Source of the DNA: Aporrectodea caliginosa
Taxonomy: Eukaryota; Annelida; Clitellata; Crassiclitellata; Lumbricidae
Assembly (NCBI GenBank): GCA_020284085.1
Contig: JACEVL010000687.1
Location: 27,501 to 91,500 of the forward strand
DNA: 64,000 bases
Direction: 5' to 3'
The position numbers and the translations under genes were made by a program. The notes beneath the pieces were generated by a model, which was given only the letters and a program-made list of their open reading frames with translations, was not told where the DNA came from and ran no database searches. Of this stretch, positions 44,557 through 55,229 are shown in pieces (position 1 is the first letter of the stretch; every line of letters starts with the position of its first letter).

Positions 44557-46515
44557 GAGAGAACGGCCTCCACACAATTTAATCTGATATGCAAACTGTT
44601 GCAGTGACAGAGTCGCGTTTCATTTTGGCACCACACTGTGGCCTCTGGCTTGACTCTCGCTCATAAATAATATTTTCGTTTATTGAACAATCCGGTTGAC
44701 AAACCGCAACCGGTTACAGTGTACAGTTATGCACTTTAAACAATTCACAAGAACACAAATGACAGAAGACATAAATCTTAACTACTAACAGAACAGACAG
44801 CCTGCAATACACGGCGCTAATAGCAGCCTACAAAGCATGTCTGCCCCTACGGGGCTCGAACTCGGTACCTCTCGCTCTCTACGCCAGATGTTATCCAATG
44901 CGCTATCTGACATACCACCGAAAGGGACCAAGCAATATGGTTCTTGCGGTTAATCAGCTCTGGTATTCCTGCGACAGTTTTTATGTTAACTGATAAATGT
45001 TTTAGATTTACTTTTACGGGACAATGTTTGTCATTTCTAAGTCCTCACAGAACAGACATATTCACATGTTCAGAGGTTTATTTTAAATAACCTTAATATG
45101 TTAACGCGTGGGCTTATTTCTGTTCATAAGAATCTCAAGGAACGTCCTACCCAATAAGACTTATGGACGATACCAACTTGGCACTTAATAACTTGCAAGA
45201 AAGTTGCTCAAGCGGTCACAGCCGGACAATAATTAACACTCGGCCAGTCTCCACGTGCAATCTTTAAGACGGGTAAAACTAAAACTACATCGTACTTAGG
45301 CTGTTGTCCTCTAACTTATGACACAGGCAAAGCATTTGCGAAGTATTAAGCTCTGATATAGCCTTTTTTTGCATTGCATTTGCAAAAATGAGAGCAAGTC
45401 ACTTCGGTCAATGCTATTGGTTCTATTGGTAGGTTATATTAACGTGTCTAAGCATTGTCTCTGGACATTTACTATAGAGCCTTTCAAGTATCTAACAAAA
45501 CGCTGCTTGCGCAAGTCTGTATGGTACTAAATGCTATTAAGAGCAGAAACGTCATTAGCAAGCAAAACAGTACATAGAAAACTAGAAGAGTAACCAATGG
45601 CGCTCCACGTTCACACGTGGAGCACAACCAACCGATACCCATTCAAAGTTGAGAAGTGGCTTCATGTTTGGAGTGACTATACCAAGATTTGTCGGTAGTG
45701 TCGAGCGAGCACGGCCGGTAGCGTTCGCAGCACACGCAAAGCCTCCGTCCAGCAGTCCCTCATTGGTGAAAGGTGACGCCGTCCGGCTATCCCTCGAACT
45801 ACCGGGTGCGCGTAGAATAGGTATTCGTCGCCTGTCGGACGGTAAATGGAAACGTCACCAGTGACAAAGGTCTAGGTCACTCCAAAGACCGGCGTCACTT
45901 CTCTTCCGCCGAAACGAAATGACTGTGGACATGCATCGTACACGGTGGTCCTTAGCTCCAAGACTCTACCGGAGAAAGCCCATCCTTCTTCGTACAGTTA
46001 CGTAGGCCTAGACGACGCTCAAAGAATTAACATACTGTAAAAAATGTACACAATTCACAACAGAAACAAAGAATAAGTACGATACGCAAACCTAGCAAGG
46101 GTAAACTCTAACACATTAGATACAAATGAGAAAATTCCGCATCTACACAAAATAATCCTTCGAAATAAGAACCGAGCAAGAAGTTCTGACACTCCTATCG
46201 AGGTACACAATATTGTCGATTGACAGATTCACAGACAGACATATATGTATCAGATCAATATAATACAAGTGCTCTGATACATATTGTACATACATACAAA
46301 CATACGGATAAACACAAAGAATTGCACATTTATATAAAATATAGTCGTCGAAGAAGATATGCACGTATTCCATGATAATCGCAAGGACTGTATGTATATG
46401 ACAATATGAGCCGAATAGATAATAGCTAATATAGCTATAATGGCTCTGTTACCCTAAAGTTACTAAAGAGCCCTGAATGCCCTAAAGTGCTGTTTTCTCC
46501 ATGGGCGGTCACCTG
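44557..46515. other. B-C spacer with block conserved after channel C
   Basis: Pieces of the spacer align with the region after C: 'aatctcaaggaacgtcctaccc' at 45128 (53988 after C) and 45655-46020 (54190-54540 after C). The latter is more GC-rich than its surroundings and has an open frame in both copies (see findings). No transcript can be proved. The SINE at 44665 is listed separately. Confidence 0.5.
44665..44910 (-). mobile_element. tRNA-derived SINE downstream of channel B
   Basis: On the minus strand box A is TAGCGCATTGG (complement 44895-44905) and box B GAGTTCGAGCC (complement 44853-44863). The body ends in an AAATA-type tail near 44665. Channel C is uninterrupted at 'ctcgctcatatgttgacatacc' (about 53712), the empty site. 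It is an insertion, not a functional tRNA gene: no acceptor stem partner is seen. Confidence 0.82.
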
Positions 46516-46519
46516 TATC

Positions 46520-46998
46520 GCCTACTTCGACTCTCGAAGCATTAGTATTTAATTGGCGTAAAGCTGTCGTTTTGCATGATTGTAGTGCATTTATATTAAT
46601 GAGAGCACATCAGTGCGATCTATATGCTATTGATTAGTGATACCAAATGTATACATGGGAACTTCGCGTCAATTTGGTCTCTAGTAGTTAAGCCAATAGA
46701 AACATGTCAATATTCCTAGCAACACGAACGTAGATAGGCCTACACAAGCTTTTTGCGATGGCGTGCAGAGATGTCAATATTCGGGTCATCGTGTATGTGG
46801 ATACATGGGCTTCTAACGATTGCGTGGACTAATAGCTTTTCGATGACGCGCGGTTCACTTACTTTGCCCACCACTGTCATTTTGATCGTTTAGCGTTTGG
46901 TAGGTTAATGCTGCATGAATTGGTTATGATCACATGAACGTTTAGCTTTTGTGGTAACCTTTAAGTCTCGCTCAGTGGAAATTGAAGTTTTCGCAACG
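46520..46998 (+). promoter_or_regulatory. Upstream region of channel C, uninterrupted
   Basis: It combines in one piece the distal block (46533-46625) and proximal block (46635-46998) that in B are 2.5 kb apart. It includes the TCATTTTGATC core at 46877-46914. It is the best reference for the ancestral promoter region of the B/C pair. Function inferred. Confidence 0.5.
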
Positions 46999-49900
46999 AT
47001 GGCCAGGAAACAAATACATGGACACAACGCTGATATGGAGAAGACTAGATTTGGAAATGGCGCTGACGAGAGTATGACTCAAGCGAAAATAAGAAACTTT
47101 GTCCGTGAAGTATCTATCATAGGAGCCCGTAACTTGGCAGATAGTTCGATCCATGCTCTAAACAAGGCAATATGGGCGGCGCTGTTGTTATTTGGCTTTG
47201 GTTTAGCGATATATCAGATACAAGAGCGTATATGTCTCTATTTGAGTCATCCAGTTCAAACAGAAACCGATATCGTACACGCGAAGGAACTTACGTTTCC
47301 GCAAATAACAATCTGCAATGAAAATACAGTGAGAAAATCAGCTGCGATACAATATGGTAAGTATGTTGGCTATTGTCAGAAGTAATAAAAGGTTTTGTCA
47401 GTTACGATGCATCAAAGTCCTTTGAAGTCAGCGCTCGTGAATAAGCTGGTGCCCTGCGCTTAGCTTAAGTTTAGAGTAGCGTTTCAGAATTTTGGAGTTT
47501 ATGATTGCGACGATCCTAGAGGAACACGACATTATTAGAAGGCTATTATGTTATATATATTATGCCTCCTATCTTGTCTTTAATATAAGTATGCTATTGG
47601 ACGTTGGTTTAAGATTTTCGCTCAGTTTTGGTCATCGACTCTAGTTGCATTCAGGAAGAGAACCTTAGTAGGCCATAAGTCTGCCTTCAAAAATAACATT
47701 TTTTTGGCACTTGATTTTAATTCATATTTGAAGCTCGGCTGATATCACCCGATAAACTCGTACGTCACAAGATAATACGAACTTTTCTCTGTTAGGCTAC
47801 CTATCGGCGATGAGAGTCGGCCTAATGATTGCAATTTTTTTATTGTAATTCGTAATTGTAACGGTGAAATTGTATAGGGGTCTACTTGAACTGCAGGTAA
47901 ACTATAGATTAAGCGTGATTAGACATTACTCTTTATGGATGTGAAATGTTACGATGTGAATGATGATGAAGAAGAAAACAACAAACTTTCAATAAACTCC
48001 TTTTCCGTTGTCTGACAGATAGGCTAATGATCCAACTCACGGTCTACGGAAAGTGATTTGAGCTGTTATTGTTATTTTAGTTCGGTTTCTAGGAGGAGTA
48101 GAATAATTATGAGCAATAATAAAACAATGATAATAATCTTCTTTATTAATTCAAACCAACAAATAAGCAGTAATATTGCAAGACATAATTGGCCTGATAA
48201 CAGACGATGACAAGTTTAACAGGAGTCTAATTTAATTGTATGGCAGCCTACAAGGCGCCAATCTGTCCTACTGCTCATTTTACCAATGCCACTTAGAAGG
48301 CTGAGACAAAGAAGGCAATGGAAGGCTGAGTTAACCTTTTGGGACTGGCGGGCATCGAACCCGCGTCCCTCTGATCTTCGTGCAAACGTTCAACCATCTC
48401 ATTCTAGTATTGAAGCATATAATATAGTATGCATTGTGATGGCTTGTGTGAGCAATTCTGAAGTTTACAGTTACTTAAGTACTTGATTGATTTTTGTTCG
48501 AAATACATGTGTCTGCATTTTATTCGTTTTTTTAGTCTGAAATTATTCAAAAGTTGTTATTGAACTTTTAGGTTTGGACCAAGTTTTGCAACAAATGTTT
48601 CCACCTTTCCCAGGGCAGAGTGCGCCTACACCAGATCTGACCCTGCTTAATCAGTCAAAGAAGACGTCCGAAGAATGGGCTGAGATACGTCTAAATTTAT
48701 CACAACCCTACTACGATGCCGTTAAATATGTACGTATAATTATATACAATATTGACTATGAAATACACCTACATAGCAGTATTGGCTTACTTGTATAATC
48801 TTTGAATATTATTTATCTGGATCCGGAAAAATTCTTAGCAGGACTCAAGTTACTTGATGAAACAAAACGTTACTGAAAAGTTTCTTTCCTTGCAATTTTT
48901 TTAATACTTGTCATTTTTTAATTAACAGTGTCTTTAAATTTACTTCGTATTAGCCTATAATCAACTGCATCTGCCTTTACTAGCAGTACCAGTTTCAGTT
49001 TAACGAAACTGTGTGATAACAATGATCATTATCACCGCCCTCGGTCCGAAATTCCACTCTTCAGCATCCTCCTGGAATAAGACTTCAACGAAGCCAAATC
49101 GTTGGGGGACTGCATTGTAGGCTAAGAGTCTTGGAATCCGCTGCTCGAGTGCAAAATATGCTGGCATAATGAGTGGAAAAGAAGCATCGATATGTTGGGG
49201 GATAGAAAGTTTTTGTAATGGCCTATTCTGTTAATTTTAAGACAGATTTTTAACAGAATCCTTTAGTTAAGATTGGGTTTGATATATATCATAACATGAA
49301 ATCACTGCATGTACTAAGGCTGTTACGTGGTATCATTTTAGAATTAGCCTAACAGTCTTTAAATTGACTTCGTATTAGTCCATTAGGCCTAAAAGACCTC
49401 TGAGCAACTCTGTTTTAGATCTTTGAATCAGACAATGCTAAGGTCTGTATAAATGCCATTACACCAATGGCACCACTGCATTTCTGGTAGTTACCACATT
49501 CATTAGAGTCTTGACTAACGCAACCGTAGGAGCCAGGCCTTATCTACGTGTAACACGGCTAATTCTCTGACATTGAATTGGCACCAGCGAATAATGACGT
49601 TCACGGTCAGTGGACAAGAGACAAACGAATTATGGCGCACATTAAATTTCCTGGAATGTTATCATATAATGTATTTGAGTAATAAATGCTACAAATTGTT
49701 CGCTGTTAAGCCATAGAAATTCTGAACATTTCAGAGTTCTTGGGCTGGAAAGGAACTCGATATTTCATGGTTTGATCCGATTTCTACAAATCTCGGTCAC
49801 TGTGTTGCTTTCAATACAGGTTATATTTTTCTTAAATTAAGTCTTTGAATGACAATAATTGACGGTAGGCCTATATAATCCTTAAAACACACTATAGAGT

Positions 49901-52900
49901 TGGTCTAGCTAATGAATTTCATCGGAAAGTTTAACAGTCTATAATAGTTGTACTTTGTTTTGTTTTCACTAGGATTATGATTTGGTTAATCACATTACCC
50001 AACCGTACTTAACCAGTTTCAAACAAACGTCGATGACTTATGGGTGTAGGGAGTGAATAAACAGTATCAACATAATTATCCAGATCAACAATGTTTTCTT
50101 TATATTTCAAGGAGAAAGGCAAGTCATTTGCAGTAAGAAACCATTGTTCTGTAAATATCCACGTAGCATACATCTAATATGCACAATCAGTAATTAAACT
50201 AGTAGCTTATTGTGTTGATGTGTGTTCTACAGCTCGTCTTAATCTCAGTACAAGTCGTGCTGGAGCAAACTACGGAGTACAGATACTTCTGTTTATCGAT
50301 CAACAGGAATATCTCGTAACTAACTCACCAACAGCTGGATTCAGAGTACGACCTTGGAACAATATAATTCACCATTGTCTTTGTTTGTCATCAAATTTTA
50401 TGATAAACAAAGTACAATAGTAGGCCTACTTAATTTGAAGCTTCTCTCTCTGCTTACCTTGCGTTCCTCAGCGATGTGTTGATATGTTGGCGACTTGAAG
50501 TCCGGTCACTAGGACAAATAATTTTGCTGGATATCAAAGGAACAAATTAAATTTGTCAACCTATGGCAAGATGTTTTACTTTTACGGCAACTTGGCAGGA
50601 AATGTTATTAGTGTCCAGAATTACCACGCCTTCACTATTTCACAAATCTCTTAACTTCGATTTAAATGAATTCCTCAAATTTTAACACTTTCTTCAGTTA
50701 GCTAAATCAGTCAAAGTGGTAACACCACTGTCGAAGACTCCTGCACCCATTAAATGCTGTTACATGATAGAAACACATTTACCAGGCTATTATTGCTGGC
50801 AAATTTACTATAAATTGTCAATATTTATCACTACTACGCACATTTGGCATATATTCGCATTGCTTTTCTCTGAACATATTTGAATCGTGTAAATCAAGTG
50901 ATTAATGTTGTTAGAGAGTTGGAAAGCAAAAATAAATTATATTTCTTATTTTAGGTTCTGATACATGATCCTGACGAAATTCCGTTGATGAAAGAATCAG
51001 GCTTCCGAACCTCACCTGGATTTGGGACGGCGATTGCTATATCTCACGAAAGAGTGTGTAGCCTACACGTTGAGCTTTATTTTTGGAATCATAGTTTCCG
51101 CATAATCCATAACACAGAGAGCATATTAACAGTAGCCAGTCTATCATGCAATAAAAAGCATTTTATAAATACACTTTGAAGTTTAAAGAGTTTAGGATAT
51201 TTTTCTCAGCTCACCAAAACAGTAACTGAGAATTTAACTACAGCTTCAAAAAGAATACGAGTGCTTCACAACGCCCATCATCATGTTTTTAAAAATCTAT
51301 AAATTAATCGAACTCTTCAGTGGTTTATACAAAGATAGCAGCTGTGAAGCACTTACCAAATAGCTAAATTAATACTTAAAAATATGGAATTTATTAGAAC
51401 GATCACTGTTGTGAATAGATAACTAATTGGCAACTCCATTTAGACCCGACCAATTTTCCCCTTACAATCAAAGACGCCAATTTATACATCAAAGACGCGC
51501 CAAGCTCTTTTCTAAAGATTTGTGGATCAGAACCTGGCGAACGCAAAACTGGGGTCGTTTACGGGGGTCTGGATGCGAACTCTTCACCATCCAGCCATTC
51601 CGCTCCACCCGATCATCATCCTATCTCAGTATTTCTTGACCAGGCCACTACTCATCTCAAGTTCTCCAACCGAGCCATATTCAACACTGCACCGCGAATC
51701 TGAAGATCTCGGTCCTTCCATCATGATTGCCATTCGCCCTCTATCATCCGCCTCAGGATCCTCTATCCCTAGTTTCTCTACCCTAGGTTTTCCACTCAAA
51801 ATTAAGTCTCACCATTTCAAGATTTCCTAGCCTGACTCATCTGATCCTCCGCCTTCCAATTCTTCTCGAACTAAACAACATCCGCCTTAGCAGATCTGCT
51901 CTGCCTTCTCTCTTGATCCTCTCTTGGAACCCGGACTCGGACCTCCTTTCATTACCCTTTTGAGCCCCTCTGACTTGACGCAGCGCTCGTGAATGAGCTT
52001 AGTGTGCAAGTGTGGCACGGTGGCCGACTGGTTAGAGCGGTTGACCTGTAACGCCGAGAGTACGGGTTCGACCCTCGTCCGGGGTGGTTTAAACTGTGTA
52101 GGGACCTTGAGCAAGTCCTTCGCGCACAATAATTGCTCTGCAATACAATTGCTTCTGCGCCGCCGAGGCGTGTGCACTTCAGAGCTTGAGGCCACCTTAG
52201 TAAGAAGGGCGATATCAAAGATCAGTTGTATTGTATTGTAGAGTCTAAAGTTAAACTTAGTTTTCATAGATTAATCAAATTTTAAGTAGGCCTATTTTAG
52301 TCTTTACGTCCTACACCTACAAAGGATACAGCAATGTTACTGATTAGTGAGTAATGTAAGCGTAACATTTGCATTTAAAAATTTTGAAGCTCAAATATTT
52401 CCGGTACCCAAATAAAAAAATGTCATTTCCTTTTCTCCGTTAATAATACAATTAGTTTATAATAACAATTTCCACACTTTGATGAAACTTATTGTAGTCT
52501 GACTTTGTTTGTAAAGCATCCGATATGTTATGTACTTCCAGGTAAATAAAATTGATCCACCTTATGGCGATTGTTTGGATATTCCTGGATATTCCATATC
52601 GGCGTGTTTTGCAAAATGTGAAGCTTTGTATATCATCGCAAGGTGTCAGTGCAAACTATGGTACATGAAAGGTAATAAAATGAAGGTGTCCACTTTGAAA
52701 GTGAAATTGATGCCAGTTCGTATATGACTAACAATTGGCTATTGAACGTCTTAAGTAAATTCAAATCATTAACAGTTTTTTGACGATAATTAATTAAAAT
52801 AATAAACCAAAAATAATCTGCAATTGCATCAGATTTGCATTTTAAATTTTAATTTACAATTGCATTTACATAATCACATACATGTATACATACATAATAC

Positions 52901-53617
52901 ATGCATACATAACCACACATACATGCACATGCATATATGCAAGGACGCGTACATCCAAAGCTGGAACTCTTCCAGGCTTCAACGAACTCCTCAAAACTTA
53001 TTATTTCTCACAATGCATCTCTGTGCGTTTTAAAAAATTTCGCAAAAGTAATAATAAAAATAAGCAGTAATAATACAACCAATAATATAGTGTTTGAATG
53101 CGCTTTCGATCCTGCATACATGTATGGACGCGTGTTTTTGGTTCCAGAAGACGCTCCAATTTGCGATTACCTGCAGATGTATAATTGCGCTTCAAGAGTT
53201 CTTACTGAATATGCGAGTGACGAAGAAGGCTTGAGAAAGTGTCAATGCCCATCACAGTGCCGCTCAAACAACTACAACTACATCATATCGCAAGGGTTTG
53301 TCTCAGACTTCTTCTCCGATTTTTACTACGAGTTCATCGGAAATCAAGAAACACCAAAAGACTATGTAGCAAAAGAGATGGTAATGCTGGAGATTTTCTT
53401 TTCCACCATGGAGTATAAGGAGATCACGATGGTTCCAGCTTACTCGTTCATGGCCCTGCTGAGTGACATCGGTGGAGCCCTTGGCCTTCTTCTTGGAGCT
53501 ACGCTGCTGACTGTCTATGAAGTGCTGGAATTCGGAATACGTCTGCTGAATAGCGGTAGGCGCCCTAGGAAACCGACCGCTCCTGCTAATGTCATAATTC
53601 CAGTTGATGCCTTTTGA
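46999..53617 (+). CDS. DEG/ENaC-family cation channel, paralogue C (7 exons, 470 aa)
   Basis: Exons: 46999-47356, 48572-48729, 49735-49819, 50233-50345, 50955-51053, 52542-52671, 53148-53617, phases 1,0,1,0,0,1, and 471 codons with stop. TM1 is N-K-A-I-W-A-A-L-L-L-F-G-F-G; TM2 has S-D-I-G-G and G-A-T. Exon 3 begins S-S-W-A-G-K-E-L, lacking both cysteines of the C-x6-C pair, as in B. Twelve family cysteines remain. The His-Gly motif reads Ile-Gly, and the degenerin site is Ala (M-A-L-L-S-D). Introns are compact (largest 1.5 kb), so this is the least invaded member and gives empty sites for insertions in A and B. High similarity to B in exons, introns and flanks shows a recent duplication. Confidence 0.92.
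48110..48412 (-). mobile_element. tRNA-derived SINE, intron 1 of channel C
   Basis: It is the same insertion as in intron 1 of B. Box B lies at the complement of about 48352-48362 (atcgaacccgc) and the box A region at 48388-48400. The tail is an AAT-rich run near 48112-48135. C carries a small indel in the tRNA head. Confidence 0.78.
51570..51985 (+). mobile_element. Ancestral LINE 3' fragment, intron 5 of channel C
   Basis: Counterpart of 41790-42215 in B. Shared sequence starts around 'ctccacccgatcatcatccta' and runs to 'gcagcgctc'. The frame is degenerate. Presence in both paralogues dates it before the B/C duplication. Confidence 0.68.
52011..52241 (+). mobile_element. tRNA-derived SINE, intron 5 of channel C
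   Basis: Box A TGGCCGACTGG (52021-52031) and box B GGTTCGACCCT (52065-52075) with canonical spacing are followed by an ~150-bp body and a TTGTA-repeat tail (52226-52241). The head is well preserved, suggesting a young copy. Not a tRNA gene: the 3' half does not close an acceptor stem. Confidence 0.85.
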
Positions 53618-55101
53618 GAGAAAGAACGGTCTCAACCATCAGTTATCTGAGATGCAAAATGTTGCAATGACAGTTTTGGCACCACTCAGTGGCCTTTGGA
53701 TTGACTCTCGCTCATATGTTGACATACCACCGAAACTGACCAAGCAATATGGTTCTTGCGGTTTATCAGCGCTGGTATTCCTGAGACAGTTTTTATGTTG
53801 ACTGATAACTTTCTTAGATTTACTTTTACGATACAATGGGGTGTTTGTCATTTTGAAGTTACTCTCAAAAGATGATAAGCTGGAAAATTAATCAACAGCC
53901 ATATTCACTTATTCAGATAGCTATTTTAAACATCCTTCAATCAGCCATGCTATGAATGTGTTCATGCGTATTTCTGTTCATAGGAATCTCAAGGAACGTC
54001 CTACCCAATAAAAATTTATGGACGATACAAACGTAACACTAAACAAACTGCATGAAAGTTTAAAAAAACCTAAGTTCTGTTTACAGAATTGGTTTACTTG
54101 AATAAGACATCTGAATGGTTGGAAGTCAGTGTTTCTGTCTTGTTTGAATATTCTTGTAAATGTACTTCTTGTTATTTTCTCTTCTTGCTTAACTCTATAC
54201 CAAGCTTAGTCGGTAGTGTCGAGCGAGCACAGCCGGTAGCGGTCGCAGCACACGTAACGCCACCGTCCAGCAGTCCATCAATGTGGAAGTGGACGCACGT
54301 CCGGCTATCCCTCGAACCACCGGGTGCACGTGGAACAGGTACTCGTCGCCTACAGTAGATAGATCGAAACGTCAACAGTGGTTAAAGGTCGAGGTCACTC
54401 TAACGACCTCGTGACTTCTCTGCCGCCGAAACGAAAATGATCCGACTCTGTAAGTCGTATACGGTCCTGAGCTCCCAGACTCGACCGTAGAAAGCCCATC
54501 CTTATTCGTACAGTCACGAAGGCCAAGATGATACTCGAAGAAAATACCGTAAAACGCACCAAATTCACAGCATAACCAAAGAATAAATCTGATACGAAAA
54601 AACTAACAAGATTAATATCTAACACATTAGATCTAATTAATGATCAATCTCTGCATCTAGGCCTACACAAAATAATCCGTCGAAATGACACAGAAGTCGA
54701 ACAATGACCGACGTGGTTGGTGACATACGCAGAAATGAATTAAACAAAATAATGTGTCTCTAATCTATCGCATTTCAACCTGGCATTTCCAATCTATTAT
54801 AATTTTTAATGCGATTTAACTTCACCATGACTACTGTCGTGGACATTACGATAAATTTGCTGAAAAAAATCATTAGATCATATTAAATATATAGGGTCCT
54901 TGTATCCATTTGGTAATAATGACTAAGCCCATAGAAGCATTCATGAACATCGACATCAATCATGTACATGTAGCATCGTCAATATCGCGGGCATTGTATA
55001 GGTGGCGACACATTATTTGCTGACAACCGCGTTGGTTTATGTGTTTCCATACAGCTCACAATTCAGTTCACTCAATGGAAGATATAGTTTGGCTGCAACG
55101 A
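53618..55101. other. C-D spacer, with GC-rich conserved block 54190-54540
   Basis: It contains the 3' block near 53988 ('aatctcaaggaacgtcctaccc') and the GC-rich block shared with the region after B. No other gene signal is seen. AT-rich from 54560 to the upstream region of D. Confidence 0.5.
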
Positions 55102-55138
55102 TCATTTTGATCACTTTTCATTTCGTAGGTTGGTGTTG
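55102..55138 (+). promoter_or_regulatory. Conserved upstream core of channel D
   Basis: TCATTTTGATC followed 18 bp later by GTAGGTTGGTG corresponds to 30408-30445 (B) and 46877-46914 (C). It lies ~95-130 bp upstream of the start codon in all three. Conservation in D, the most diverged member, makes neutral persistence less likely than for B and C alone. Confidence 0.4.
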
Positions 55139-55229
55139 TACGTGTATTCTGGGGTAATATACCCTGGAATATTACGTCTAGTGCTTAACTTGCCTAAGTC
55201 TCACTCGGTAAACTTGAAATTTTTTCACG

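Noticed and set aside
52011..52090. A possible tRNA gene with excellent A and B boxes
   Set aside because: No complementary acceptor arms or CCA-proximal end; body and TTGTA tail continue, so it is a SINE head. The same reasoning applies to 28661, 31855, 44905 and 48400.
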